A stretch of 64,000 nucleotides of DNA from Mesorhizobium sp. (GTDB lineage: Bacteria > Pseudomonadota > Alphaproteobacteria > Rhizobiales > Rhizobiaceae), in contig SUGL01000001.1 in the NCBI GenBank assembly GCA_004963905.1, positions 434,001 through 498,000 of the forward strand, read 5' to 3'. The first letter of the stretch is position 1; the number at the start of each line of letters is the position of its first letter. The translations under genes and the position numbers were made by a program. The notes under the pieces were generated by a model, which was not told where the DNA came from, did no database searches, and saw nothing but the letters and a program-made list of their open reading frames with translations. This document shows positions 8,155-17,117 of this stretch, one piece after another.

Positions 8155-8811
8155 TCACCTGGAAAGCTGGATCACCTTGTCGGCGTCGGTGACGATCACC
8201 CATTTGCCGCCGCGCTGCTCGATCGAGGCGACGCGGCTGGAATCGGACAGGACAGAGCCGCGCTGGACGATCCACAGGCCGGTATCGTCCTCGATCATGG
8301 CGCGGCCGTTGGCGACATGCACCATCTTGAATTCCGCCGCCGCGGCCGGGAAGGGCTGGTCGCCGGGCGCCGGCGCAGGTTCGTCCTGCACCGTTCCGGT
8401 GGCAAGCAGGTCGATATCGGCATTGGGAACGTCCTTGGCCGTCAGCGGTCCGCCGCGTTCGGACGCAACGCCGCCGCCCTCGCGTCCGGAGTTGCTGCCA
8501 CTGCCGCCGAACTTGATGGCCTGCACGCCGAACTGCTCCTGGTTGAAGAAGATGTACCAGGGGAAGAGCGCGCAGATCAGGCCGAGCGTGATGCCGAGCG
8601 CGGCGACGACGAAGTCGCTGCGCCGATCCGCTTTCCTGTCGGCCAGGCGCGGGAACTGGGCCGGCGGCGGCGTCGGCCATTCCACCTTCGGGAACAGGCC
8701 GTTGATGAGCGAATCGCGGCTGGCTTCGGCCTCCTCGGCAGCCTTGGCCTCGGCGATCATCTCGCGCAGCAGGCGCTCGGTCTGCTGCAGCTCAGTCTCC
8801 TTGATCGCCAT
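8155..8811 (-). CDS. Flagellar-cluster membrane protein of unknown function
   Basis: This is a 218-residue protein between fliI and flgB, a slot that I recall S. meliloti filling with an uncharacterised membrane protein. Residues 1-30 are a charged helix (LQQTERLLREMIAEAKAAEE), residues 67-89 are one membrane segment (FVVAALGITLGLICALFPWY), and the rest is probably periplasmic. A low-complexity linker leads to a small beta-rich C-terminal domain (about 155-218: EFKMVHVANGRAMIEDDTGL, GSVLSDSSRVASIEQRGGKW). The start overlaps the fliI end by 20 bases, so it is co-translated with the export ATPase. The function is not known to me; a basal-body or motility role is inferred from context only. Confidence 0.85.
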   Translation of the reverse strand: MAIKETELQQTERLLREMIAEAKAAEEAEASRDSLINGLFPKVEWPTPPPAQFPRLADRKADRRSDFVVAALGITLGLICALFPWYIFFNQEQFGVQAIKFGGSGSNSGREGGGVASERGGPLTAKDVPNADIDLLATGTVQDEPAPAPGDQPFPAAAAEFKMVHVANGRAMIEDDTGLWIVQRGSVLSDSSRVASIEQRGGKWVIVTDADKVIQLSR

Positions 8812-10198
8812 TCGGCTTCCCCTTGAGATGGCGGGCGAGGTCGGCGAACGGATCGGCCGATGCGCGATCCCTCGGCGATTGGGTGAGCGCTTCGTAGATC
8901 AGCGGCACCTGGCGCACGGCGATGTCGAGCTCGGCGTCGGCGCCGCCCTGATAGGCGCCGAGCAGGCGGATATCGCGCGTGTCCTCGAAGCGCGCGATCA
9001 TCGACTTCAGCCTGGTCACCAGCATCCGCTGCTCCGCGCTCCAGGCCTTGTCTGCGAGACGCGAGATCGACGACAGCGGGTTGACCGGCGGGTAGCGCCC
9101 CTGCTCGGCGATCGCGCGGTCGAGCACGACATGGCCGTCGAGGATGCCACGCACCGAATCGGCCACCGGATCGTTGTGGTCGTCGCCGTCGACGAGAACC
9201 GAGATGATGGCGGTGATAGAGCCTTTGCCCTCAGCGCCTGGGCCCGCGCGTTCGAGCAGCTTGGGCAAATCGGTGAAGACCGAGGCCGGGTAGCCGCGCG
9301 CGACCGGCGGCTCGCCGGTTCCGGTCGCCACCTCGCGCAGCGCATGGGCAAAGCGGGTGATGGAATCCAGCACCAGCAGCACGCGATGGCCCTGGTCGCG
9401 GAAATGCTCGGCCACGCACATGGCGGTGTCGGGCGCACGCCGGCGCATCATGGCGCTTTCGTCGCTGGTGGCGACGACGGCGACGGTCTTGGCCATGCTG
9501 TCGGCGCCGATCGTGTCCTCGAGGAATTCGCGCACCTCGCGGCCGCGCTCGCCGATCAGCGCGACGACGACGGTGTCGAAAGCCTCGGCGCCGGCGAGCA
9601 TAGCAAGCAGCGTCGACTTGCCGACGCCGGAGCCGGCGAAGATGCCGAGCCGCTGACCGAAGCAGAGCGGGGTGAAGATATCGATCACCCGCACGCCGGT
9701 GAGAAAGCCCGTGCCGACGCGCTGGCGGGCCATGGCGCCGGGCGTCTGTGTGTCGGTGCTATCGGCGGCATTGGGCCTCATCAGCGGCGGACCGCCGTCG
9801 ATGACGCGGGTCAGCGCGTCGATGGCGCGCCCGCGCCAGGAGAGATGCGGCCTGACGGCAAGCGGGCCGCGCCGGAACACGGCATCGCCGATGCCGGCAT
9901 CGGCATTGCGCTCGAACGGCGCCACGACGACCTCGTCGCGGCCTATTCTGACGATCTCGCCACGGCGCGTGCCGGCCTTGCCGCGCTGCTCGACGATGTC
10001 GCCGAGCCTTGCGATGTCGGAGAGGCCGCGCACCTTGTAGTGGGTGGGAGAAATCTCGACGACGCGGCCGCCGCGGCTGAGCAATGTCTGCGGATTGTCG
10101 AACCGCCGCCAGACGCGTTCGAGCGCCGCCAGCCGATCGGTCTGACCGGCCTCGGCAATCCTCTCTGGCGCGCGGAGCAGGGACGAGCCGGTCGCCAT
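8792..10198 (-). CDS. fliI: FliI, flagellar export ATPase
   Basis: FliI is the F1-beta-like ATPase that powers flagellar export. The protein shows the Walker A motif GSGVGKST (about residues 189-196), the export-ATPase words ALIGERGREVREFLED and LVLDSITRFAHALREV, and GSITAIISVLVDGDDHNDPV near 300-320. I place the start at the ATG at 10198 (468 residues), four bases after the flgF stop. The open frame extends 17 codons upstream only by running into flgF. The sequence after residue 400 is typical of FliI (SISRLADKAWSAEQRMLVTR). It is coupled to the next membrane protein by a 20-base overlap. Confidence 0.97.
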   Translation of the reverse strand: MATGSSLLRAPERIAEAGQTDRLAALERVWRRFDNPQTLLSRGGRVVEISPTHYKVRGLSDIARLGDIVEQRGKAGTRRGEIVRIGRDEVVVAPFERNADAGIGDAVFRRGPLAVRPHLSWRGRAIDALTRVIDGGPPLMRPNAADSTDTQTPGAMARQRVGTGFLTGVRVIDIFTPLCFGQRLGIFAGSGVGKSTLLAMLAGAEAFDTVVVALIGERGREVREFLEDTIGADSMAKTVAVVATSDESAMMRRRAPDTAMCVAEHFRDQGHRVLLVLDSITRFAHALREVATGTGEPPVARGYPASVFTDLPKLLERAGPGAEGKGSITAIISVLVDGDDHNDPVADSVRGILDGHVVLDRAIAEQGRYPPVNPLSSISRLADKAWSAEQRMLVTRLKSMIARFEDTRDIRLLGAYQGGADAELDIAVRQVPLIYEALTQSPRDRASADPFADLARHLKGKPNGDQGD

Positions 10199-10202
10199 CT
10201 CG

Positions 10203-10925
10203 CTACTTCGAGCCGAGCGTCTTGATCGCGTCGTCGGTGGAGGAAGCACTCTGCCGGATCAGCGCCGCCGTGTTCTCGAAGGCGCGCTGCACCTGGATCA
10301 GCCGGGTCATCTCCAGCACCGGATTGACGTTGGATTCTTCCAGGAAGCCTTGCGCGACGCCGACATCGGAACGATCCGTGACCGGTTCGGGGGCACGCGC
10401 GGGCACGATGCCCGAATTGCCGTAACGGACAAAATTGTCGCCGGGATCGAACTGATAGACACCGATGGCGCCGACAAGCTGGTCGTTCTGCCTGAGCGAG
10501 CCGTCGGCGCCGGCCTTTGGCGGGCCGTTGCGCGGGTCGAGCTGGATCGGCGCGCCGCCGCCGTCCAGCACCGGATAGCCTTCGATCGACATCAGCTCGC
10601 CGTTCTCGTTCATGGAGAAGCGACCGTCGCGGGTCATCACCGTTCCTGCCGGCGTCTCGATGGCGAACCAGGCGTCGCCCTGGATGGCGAAGTCGAAAGG
10701 ATTGCCGGTTTCGGTCAGCGAGCCGTGCGCGGTGGAAAGATAGGTCTTGCCCGAGGAGGCGAAGGAGACCGACTTCGGCCCGGTGCCGGAGACGACGTCC
10801 TCGAATTTCACGCCGGTGGCGCGAAAGCCGATGGTCGAGGCATTGGCGACATTGTCGGCGATGGTGTCCAGACGGCGCTCGAGCGCAATCTGAGAGGAGA
10901 GGGCGACGTAGAGACTGTCCTGCAT
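10203..10925 (-). CDS. flgF: FlgF, rod protein
   Basis: FlgF is a rod protein of the FlgG/FlgE family, here 240 residues. The N-terminal rod signature (YVALSSQIALERRLDTIADN, then VANASTIGFRATGVKFEDVV) is followed by the central NPFDFAIQGDAWFAIETPAG segment and the C-terminal FLEESNVNPVLEMTRLIQVQ helix. It is shorter than FlgG, as in the family. It begins 7 bases after the DUF1217 gene and directly precedes fliI, an order I recall from S. meliloti. Confidence 0.96.
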   Translation of the reverse strand: MQDSLYVALSSQIALERRLDTIADNVANASTIGFRATGVKFEDVVSGTGPKSVSFASSGKTYLSTAHGSLTETGNPFDFAIQGDAWFAIETPAGTVMTRDGRFSMNENGELMSIEGYPVLDGGGAPIQLDPRNGPPKAGADGSLRQNDQLVGAIGVYQFDPGDNFVRYGNSGIVPARAPEPVTDRSDVGVAQGFLEESNVNPVLEMTRLIQVQRAFENTAALIRQSASSTDDAIKTLGSK

Positions 10926-10932
10926 GGTGTTC

Positions 10933-12054
10933 TCAGAACTTCAGCTTCTGCATGGCCATCATCAGGTCGGTGGAGATGCCGACGGTGATCGGCTGCGCGA
11001 AGAGCACGCTGACCGATGTCACGGCCGTCGAGGTCGGGTTGTTGATCTCGTACATGCTGGTGAAGCGGGTCAGGAACTTGCCGAGCTTCTCGGGATCGGT
11101 GAAATCCGAGATGTCGAGCTTCTGCTCGAACAGCTGCGCCTGCTTGTCGATGTCGGCCGTGGCAAAGGAATCGGGCAGGCCGAGCGCGGTGCGGACCACG
11201 CTGGCAAGCGCGGTGTCGGCCAGCACGTCGTACCAGCTGGTGATGTCCGGAGCCTTGCGCTCGAAATAAAGCGCCAGCCGGACGCCCTCATTCGTCTTGC
11301 CGGCGTCTTCCTCCAGCGTCTGGCGCATGTATTTGTCGACGGTCGGCTGCTGCGCCGGAACATAGGTGGTGGCGTTCTCGCCGTACTGCTCGAAGTTGAA
11401 GGCCGAGGCGAGGGCCGCATAGGCCGGATCCGTCTGCTTGTTGGCGACGCTGTCGGAGTCGCGCACGCCGCCTTGCAGGACCTGCTTGATGAGGTCCTTG
11501 TCTTCGGTCGCCGAATCCAGGCCGAAGGCCGCCAGCGCGTAAGTGTAGAGCCGGTCGTTCGACATCAGATCGTCGATCGACTTCACCTTGGTGATGTTGG
11601 CGAGATAATAGGTCGTCTCGCCCTTCACATAGTCCGAATTCGGATCGAGACCGGCAATCTGCGCCTGGATGGCGTAGTTCTTCGTCACCAGCTGCTGCGC
11701 CTTGTTGTAGACGGTCGCATCGGCGCCATTGGCGGCAAAGTTGAAGGCGGCGACGAACTCGGCGTATCGCTTGTCGGTCAGCTTGTTGGCGAAGCTGTTG
11801 GAATCGGAAACGCCTTCCTTCAGCGCCTTGACCATGAAGGCCTTGGCATAGTCCATGTCCTCCAGCCCGTAGGCCTTCATGGCGTATTTGAACAAGCGGT
11901 CATTGTTGACGAAATCGTCGATCGATTTCACCTTGGTGATATTGGCCAGATAATATTTGGTATCGCGATCGACCGTCGGCTGTTGCTCGATACGGTCGAT
12001 CGACTTGTTGATGTCTTTGACGATCAACTGGTAGCTGGTGTAGGTATTGAGCAA
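10933..12054 (-). CDS. DUF1217 flagellar-cluster protein with internal repeats
   Basis: This is a 373-residue protein of the DUF1217 family, which is found next to flgF in rhizobial flagellar clusters; its role is not established to my knowledge. It has no signal peptide and no membrane segment. Two clear internal repeats cover about residues 34-106 and 149-221. Each begins YYLANITKVKSIDD and continues with a DRL..YA..A(F/Y)GL motif and GV.DS.S.ANK. A third, degenerate copy covers about 262-331 (DVLADTALASVVRTALGL). It is the first gene of the minus-strand operon, divergent from motA. An export substrate or an assembly factor would both fit. Confidence 0.88.
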   Translation of the reverse strand: MLNTYTSYQLIVKDINKSIDRIEQQPTVDRDTKYYLANITKVKSIDDFVNNDRLFKYAMKAYGLEDMDYAKAFMVKALKEGVSDSNSFANKLTDKRYAEFVAAFNFAANGADATVYNKAQQLVTKNYAIQAQIAGLDPNSDYVKGETTYYLANITKVKSIDDLMSNDRLYTYALAAFGLDSATEDKDLIKQVLQGGVRDSDSVANKQTDPAYAALASAFNFEQYGENATTYVPAQQPTVDKYMRQTLEEDAGKTNEGVRLALYFERKAPDITSWYDVLADTALASVVRTALGLPDSFATADIDKQAQLFEQKLDISDFTDPEKLGKFLTRFTSMYEINNPTSTAVTSVSVLFAQPITVGISTDLMMAMQKLKF

Positions 12055-12202
12055 AGGACACGCCTCCGGCCGAAGCTATCCCGGCACAATAAGCTGACTT
12101 CCTTGCGCGAAACTGAATCGCGTCCATGGGCTTCGATTCAAGCCTCACACAAGGCACGAGGACTATCCCTGATCCACGACGTGACATGCGGAAGGACCTG
12201 TC
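12055..12202. promoter_or_regulatory. Divergent control region between the DUF1217/flgF operon and motA
   Basis: These 148 bases separate the two major flagellar operons, so both promoters probably lie here. The motA ribosome binding site GGAAGGA (12191-12197) ends 5 bases before the GTG start. I could not assign a clear -35/-10 pair. Confidence 0.5.
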
Positions 12203-13078
12203 GTGGGTATTCTGATCGGACTTGTAGTGACGCTCGGCTGCGTTCTCGGCGGCTTCATGGCCATGGGTGGCCATCTGCATGTGCTGCTGCAGCCATGGGA
12301 AGCCGTCGTCATTTGCGGCGCGGCGCTCGGCACCTTCCTCGTCGCCAATCCGATGAAGACGGTCAAGGACACGGGCAAGGGCATTCTCGAAGCCTTCAAG
12401 CAGGCCGTGCCGAAGGAACGCGATTATCTCGAGACGCTGGGCGTCCTGCACAGCCTGATGCGCGAGCTGCGCTCGAAGTCGCGCAGCGAGGTCGAGGCGC
12501 ATATCGACAATCCGGAAGAGTCCGCCATCTTCCAGGCTTTCCCGACCGTGCTCAAGAACCACGAGCTGACGAATTTCATCTGCGACTATTGCCGCATCAT
12601 CATCATCGGCAATGCGCGCTCGCACGAGATCGAGGCGCTGATGGACGAGGAGATCCAGACGATCCGCACCGACAAGCTGAAGGCCTATCACGCGATGGTC
12701 GCGGTCGGCGACGGCCTGCCGGCGCTCGGCATCGTCGCCGCAGTGCTCGGCGTGGTGAAGGCGATGGGCGCGCTCGACCAGTCGCCGGAAATCCTCGGCG
12801 GCCTGATCGGCGCGGCGCTGGTCGGAACCTTCCTCGGCATCTTCCTCTCCTATGCCGTGGTCGGTCCGGTCGCCACCAAGATCAAGACGGTGCGCGAGAA
12901 GAAGAATCGCCTCTACATCATCGTCAAGCAGACGCTGCTCGCCTATATGAACGGCGCCTTGCCGCAGGTCGCCATCGAGTTCGGCCGCAAGACCATCTCG
13001 TCCTATGAGCGCCCGACGATCGATGCCGTCGAGCAGAGTACGATGAACACGGGCAGCGCCGAGAAGAAGGCGGCCTGA
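12203..13078 (+). CDS. motA: MotA, flagellar stator protein
   Basis: MotA is the proton-channel stator subunit that drives motor rotation together with MotB. The 291-residue protein has four membrane segments (about 1-20, 28-48, 170-190 and 200-222), a large cytoplasmic loop, and conserved proline-bearing helices ([40 protein letters not shown]). The start is a GTG, supported by GGAAGGA just upstream and by the family N-terminus (M)[17 protein letters not shown]. motB is not adjacent; in rhizobia it lies in a separate motBC operon. fliM follows 34 bases later. Confidence 0.97.
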   Translation: MGILIGLVVTLGCVLGGFMAMGGHLHVLLQPWEAVVICGAALGTFLVANPMKTVKDTGKGILEAFKQAVPKERDYLETLGVLHSLMRELRSKSRSEVEAHIDNPEESAIFQAFPTVLKNHELTNFICDYCRIIIIGNARSHEIEALMDEEIQTIRTDKLKAYHAMVAVGDGLPALGIVAAVLGVVKAMGALDQSPEILGGLIGAALVGTFLGIFLSYAVVGPVATKIKTVREKKNRLYIIVKQTLLAYMNGALPQVAIEFGRKTISSYERPTIDAVEQSTMNTGSAEKKAA

Positions 13079-13112
13079 GCATGCAGAATTTCAGCCAGGG
13101 CCGCCTGCCGTC

Positions 13113-14048
13113 ATGACCAGTCCGGGCAGTCCGTCGCAAACCCGGGCCTTGATCATCGAGCGTCTCGTCGGCGACAGCGGCGAGGCCGCGCAGGTGATCG
13201 GCGTCGGCCGCGGCATGGCCGAACGCTCGCTGCCGCTGCTGCAGAAAGCCCTTTCCGGGGAGCTTGGCGCGCCGGTCACCGTCGACCTTCAGGCGGTGGA
13301 AGTGGGTCGGGTGCCCGATGCGCGCATACGCGCCGGCGAAACCTTCGCCATGACCATCGTCTCCTCGCCGACTTCGGCCGACGCCATGACGCTGGTCATG
13401 GACGCGCCGGCGATCGCCGTCATGGTCAGCGCCCTGTTCGGCGGCGACCCGGACCAGCCGGTGGCGCTGATCGAGCGCGACCTGTCGCAGATCGAGACCG
13501 ACGTCGCGACCAGCGTCTTCCAGGAGGTCGCGGTGGCGCTGAACGGATCGGGCCGGCGTTCCCTCGAACTGCGGCTGCCGGTTCCCGGGGCAATGTCCGG
13601 CAACGAAGCGAGACGGCGCGTGCTGCGCGATGGCGCGGCGGTTCGCATCGTCTACGGCATCTCGACCCCGACCGACACCGGCACGGTTACGGTGATGATC
13701 CCGCAGCGCATCATTCTGGCGACGCGCGGCGCCACCGCCGATCACGGCGGCGACCAGACGACCGAGTTCGACTGGCGCGCGCGCTTCTCGGAAGAGGTGA
13801 TGCGCTCGGCCGTGCGGCTCGAGGCCACCATGCCGCTCGCCCGGCTGACGCTCGGCGACCTCGCCGCCTTCCAGCCCGGCCAGGTGATCGAGTTCGAGGA
13901 GAACGCGCAGATCCAGGCCAAGCTCGGCGCGCGCGACAAGACGCTGTTTGTCTGCGAGTTCGGCAAGCTCGGGCAGAATTACACGGTCCGCATCCGGCAT
14001 CCCCACGACGCCGGGCAGGATTTCATCGACGGGCTCATGCCGGGCTGA
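13113..14048 (+). CDS. fliM: FliM, flagellar switch protein (divergent rhizobial form)
   Basis: FliM forms the middle of the C-ring and binds phospho-CheY. The 311-residue product is weakly conserved against enteric FliM. It keeps a CheC-like middle domain (about 45-200) with VDLQAVEVGRVPDARIRAGE and IETDVATSVFQEVAVALNGS, and a C-terminal SpoA domain (about 230-311) with TLGDLAAFQPGQVIEFEENA. Position between motA and fliN supports the call. The canonical N-terminal CheY-binding peptide is not obvious. An 11-codon open frame (13081-13116) ends across the ATG as TCATGA. Confidence 0.9.
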   Translation: MTSPGSPSQTRALIIERLVGDSGEAAQVIGVGRGMAERSLPLLQKALSGELGAPVTVDLQAVEVGRVPDARIRAGETFAMTIVSSPTSADAMTLVMDAPAIAVMVSALFGGDPDQPVALIERDLSQIETDVATSVFQEVAVALNGSGRRSLELRLPVPGAMSGNEARRRVLRDGAAVRIVYGISTPTDTGTVTVMIPQRIILATRGATADHGGDQTTEFDWRARFSEEVMRSAVRLEATMPLARLTLGDLAAFQPGQVIEFEENAQIQAKLGARDKTLFVCEFGKLGQNYTVRIRHPHDAGQDFIDGLMPG

Positions 14049-14078
14049 AGCCGGGCTTGGGAATATTGGAGACGAGGC

Positions 14079-14465
14079 ATGGCAAACACCAAGATGGAAG
14101 CCGAAACCGAAGCCGACCAGCCGGACGAGCAGCTCGACCGCGCCATCGAGGAATTGCGCGGCGTGCTCAGGGAGGAGGAAAATCGCCCGGACGCCGCTCT
14201 CAAGGGCGGGGCCAATTCCTCGATCATCATGACGATCCCCGTCGATGTGCAGATCATCCTCGGCAGCACCGAAATGCCGGTGTCGGAGCTGATGGCGCTG
14301 CAGAAAGGCTCGACGGTGGCGCTCAACCGTCGCATCGGCGAGCCGGTCGACGTGGTGGTCAACGGTCGCAGAATCGCGCGCGGCGAGATTACCGTGCTGG
14401 AAAATGACCCGTCGCGCTTCGGCATCAGACTTACCGAGATCATAGCCGCGACGCAGGGCGCTTGA
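14079..14465 (+). CDS. fliN: FliN, flagellar switch protein
   Basis: FliN forms the base of the C-ring. The 128-residue protein has an acidic N-terminal tail (about 1-50) and a C-terminal SpoA domain (about 55-125) with the family core [20 protein letters not shown], the [20 protein letters not shown] segment and [13 protein letters not shown]. It lies between fliM and fliG in the switch operon. Confidence 0.97.
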   Translation: MANTKMEAETEADQPDEQLDRAIEELRGVLREEENRPDAALKGGANSSIIMTIPVDVQIILGSTEMPVSELMALQKGSTVALNRRIGEPVDVVVNGRRIARGEITVLENDPSRFGIRLTEIIAATQGA

Positions 14466-14505
14466 GGGTGGATAGCGAGGGCATTCGGCAAAGGGGGAAA
14501 GCGGC

Positions 14506-15522
14506 ATGACGAGCTTGACGCTGACGCGCCCGCAAAAGGCCGCCGCCATACTGGTGGCGATGGGCAAGCCTTCGGCCAGCCGGCTGCTCAAATTCTTCAA
14601 GCAGGAGGAGCTGAAGGCGCTGATCGAGGGCGCCCGGCTGCTGCGCACCATTCCGCAGAGCGACCTGGAGCGCATCGTCGCCGAGTTCGAGGCCGAGTTC
14701 ACCGAGGGCGCCGGCCTGCTCGACTCCGCTGACAGGATGGACACGATCCTCAACGAGTCGCTCTCCCCCGAGGAAATGAGCGCCATCATGGGCGACAAGA
14801 AATTCGAGCCGACGCCGGAAGGGCCGCCGCCGATCTGGCCCGACCTCGAAAAGCTCGAGCCCGCGCGCCTCGGCACCTTCCTCACCGGCGAGCATCCGCA
14901 GACGTCCGCCATGGTGCTGTCGAAGCTTGCGCCGCAGACCGCGGCCAATGTCCTGCTGACGATGGAAAAGCCGATACGCAGCCAGATCATCAAGCGCATG
15001 GTGACGATGGCCAACATTCCCGATGCGGCAACCAGGATCGTCGAGAACCAGCTGCGCGTCAGCGTGCTTTCGCAAAAAGCGAGCAGGGACACGTCGGTCG
15101 GCCAGGAGCGCGTCGCCAGCGTGCTCAACGAAATGGCCAAGCCCGAGCTCGACGAGCTCATGCAGGATCTGGAAGAGGCCGGCACGCCCGACCTTGCCGG
15201 CGTCAAGTCGCGGCTTTTCGCCTTCGACGATCTGCCGCTGCTCACCCAGAAGGCGCGCGTGCTTCTGTTCGACGGGCTGTCGACCGAGCTGGTCACGCTG
15301 GCGTTGCGCGGCGCGTCGGCGGAGCTTACCGAATCCGTGCTGTCGGCGATCGGCGCGCGCTCACGCCGCATGATCGAATCCGAGCTCGGACAGGGATCGG
15401 AGGGTATCGCGCTCACCGACATCATGGGCGCGCGCAAGACGATCGCCGTGGCGACGATCCGGCTGTCGCGGCAGGGAGCATTCGAGCTTCCCGCGACGCA
15501 GACCGCCGCCGAAGCCGCCTGA
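14506..15522 (+). CDS. fliG: FliG, flagellar switch protein
   Basis: FliG couples the stator to the rotor at the top of the C-ring. The 338 residues show the N-terminal domain that contacts the MS-ring (LTRPQKAAAILVAMGKPSAS) and the middle armadillo domain with an EHPQTSAMVLSKLAPQTAAN motif (a variant of the EHPQ family word). The C-terminal charged torque helix contains FDDLPLLTQKARVLLF and ELTESVLSAIGARSRRMIES. The length fits the family. Confidence 0.98.
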   Translation: MTSLTLTRPQKAAAILVAMGKPSASRLLKFFKQEELKALIEGARLLRTIPQSDLERIVAEFEAEFTEGAGLLDSADRMDTILNESLSPEEMSAIMGDKKFEPTPEGPPPIWPDLEKLEPARLGTFLTGEHPQTSAMVLSKLAPQTAANVLLTMEKPIRSQIIKRMVTMANIPDAATRIVENQLRVSVLSQKASRDTSVGQERVASVLNEMAKPELDELMQDLEEAGTPDLAGVKSRLFAFDDLPLLTQKARVLLFDGLSTELVTLALRGASAELTESVLSAIGARSRRMIESELGQGSEGIALTDIMGARKTIAVATIRLSRQGAFELPATQTAAEAA

Positions 15523-15546
15523 CGATAGCGATCCGGTCAGGGCCCC

Positions 15547-16629
15547 ATGGCGGAAGCGGTCGACAAGGATTCCAAAACCGAGGAAGCCACAGAAAAGAAG
15601 ATCCGCGACACGATCGAGCAGGGCAAGCTGCCCCACTCGCGCGAGACGGCGATCTTCGCTTCGTTCCTTGCCATACTCGTCTTCACCGTCTTCTACGCCA
15701 AGGACGCCATCATCAACCTCGGCATGTTCCTCGCGATGTTCCTGGAAAAGCCGGAAGCCTGGCCGATGGACACCGAGACCGACGTCATCACGCTCTACCG
15801 GCAGGTCCTGGTCGAGATCGGCCGCGCCGTCGTCAGCCTGCTGGTGCTCCTGGTGGTCGCCGGCGTCGGCGCTTCGGTGTTCCAGAACATACCGCAATTC
15901 GTCGGCGAGCGGATCAGGCCGCAACTGTCGCGCATTTCGATCGCCAAGGGCTGGAGCCGCCTGTTCGGCGCGCAGGGCTTCGTCGAATTCGCCAAGTCGC
16001 TGGCCAAGCTCGCCTTCGCCATCGCCGTGCTCACCTTCACGCTGTCGCAGGACCACCGCAGGCTGCTTGCCGGCATGATCACCAATCCGATGTCGTTCGG
16101 CATGGTCATCCGCAGCATCTTCGTCGACATATTGGTGGCGATCGTCTTCGTCATGGGACTGATCGCGGTCGCCGACATCGTCTGGTCGCGCTTCCATTGG
16201 CGGCGCGATCTGCGCATGACCAAGCAGGAAGTGAAGGACGAGCTGAAGCAGTCGGAGGGCGATCCGATCGTGAAGTCGCGCCTGCGCTCGCTGGCGCGCG
16301 ACCGGGCACGGCGGCGCATGATGACGGCGGTGCCGCGCGCGACGCTCGTCATCGCCAATCCGACGCACTATTCCATCGCGCTGAAATATGTACGCGAGGA
16401 GGATTCCGCCCCGGTCGTGCTCGCCAAGGGTCAGGATCTGGTGGCGCTGAAGATCCGCGAGATCGCCAGGGAGCACAACATCCCGATCTTCGAAGACGTG
16501 GCGCTTGCCCGCTCCATGTACAAGCAAGTTTCGGTTGATAGCGTGATCCCATCGCAATTCTACCAGGCCGTCGCCGAGCTGGTGCGGATCGTCTACTCGA
16601 AGAAGGCCGAGCGAAAAGCAACCCAATGA
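15547..16629 (+). CDS. flhB: FlhB, flagellar export switch protein
   Basis: FlhB is the export-gate subunit that switches substrate specificity from rod/hook to filament. The 360-residue protein has a Lys/Glu-rich N-terminus (KTEEATEKKIRDTIEQGKLP, then HSRE), four membrane segments (about 30-220) and the cytoplasmic domain with the self-cleavage motif NPTH at residues 271-274, followed by YSIALKY. All the catalytic surroundings are present. It follows fliG by 24 bases. Confidence 0.98.
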   Translation: MAEAVDKDSKTEEATEKKIRDTIEQGKLPHSRETAIFASFLAILVFTVFYAKDAIINLGMFLAMFLEKPEAWPMDTETDVITLYRQVLVEIGRAVVSLLVLLVVAGVGASVFQNIPQFVGERIRPQLSRISIAKGWSRLFGAQGFVEFAKSLAKLAFAIAVLTFTLSQDHRRLLAGMITNPMSFGMVIRSIFVDILVAIVFVMGLIAVADIVWSRFHWRRDLRMTKQEVKDELKQSEGDPIVKSRLRSLARDRARRRMMTAVPRATLVIANPTHYSIALKYVREEDSAPVVLAKGQDLVALKIREIAREHNIPIFEDVALARSMYKQVSVDSVIPSQFYQAVAELVRIVYSKKAERKATQ

Positions 16630-16649
16630 ACGGACGCTGCCTGTAATCC

Positions 16650-17087
16650 ATGAACCGGCAACCACACGCCAATTCACGCGAGCAGATCGTCGCCAGTGCC
16701 ATCCAGGACGTGGTCGGCGAGTTGCGTCTGATCGAGGTCGCCGACTACATCGCCTTCATCCGGCTGGAGCATTTCGCCTGCCTGTCGGACCTGGTGGACT
16801 CGGCCGCGGAACTCTACTTCCAGGCGGGCACGCTCAGGCTCGGCCATGGCGGCGAAGCGCATGTCGACTGGAGCGGCAGTCCGCGCATCGTGCTCGATCT
16901 CGAGCTTCGGCCGCGCGGCGTCACCGTCTACTTCCAGCTGACGCTGACCGGGCAGGGGGCGTCGGTGGTCGTCAACTACGTGTCCTTCGAGAAGCCGGGC
17001 GAGACGCCGGAGCACAACACCGCCCTGCTCGAGGACGCGATCGACGAGGCACGCATCCGCAAGACGGAGTCGCTCGCTCATCTTTGA
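16650..17087 (+). CDS. Conserved small protein of the rhizobial flagellar cluster
   Basis: This is a 145-residue protein of unknown function that ends the motA-fliM-fliN-fliG-flhB operon, 20 bases after flhB. I recall a similar-sized gene between flhB and visR in S. meliloti. It has no signal peptide or membrane segment. The N-terminal half is predicted helical (SREQIVASAIQDVVGELRLI), and the C-terminal half alternates like beta strands (RGVTVYFQLTLTGQGASVVV). I recognise no domain. Confidence 0.8.
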   Translation: MNRQPHANSREQIVASAIQDVVGELRLIEVADYIAFIRLEHFACLSDLVDSAAELYFQAGTLRLGHGGEAHVDWSGSPRIVLDLELRPRGVTVYFQLTLTGQGASVVVNYVSFEKPGETPEHNTALLEDAIDEARIRKTESLAHL

Positions 17088-17117
17088 GAATAGATCGAAG
17101 GGCGTGGACGCCTGGCC

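Noticed and set aside
7979..10225. A 748-codon plus-strand open frame across fliI and the membrane protein
   Set aside because: It is antisense to fliI with its Walker A and B motifs, has no recognisable domain and no start signal.
12924..15437. An 837-codon minus-strand open frame opposite fliM-fliN-fliG
   Set aside because: It lies wholly antisense to three certain flagellar genes, is rich in Ser/Arg with no domain, and has no ribosome binding site. High GC produces such long shadow frames.
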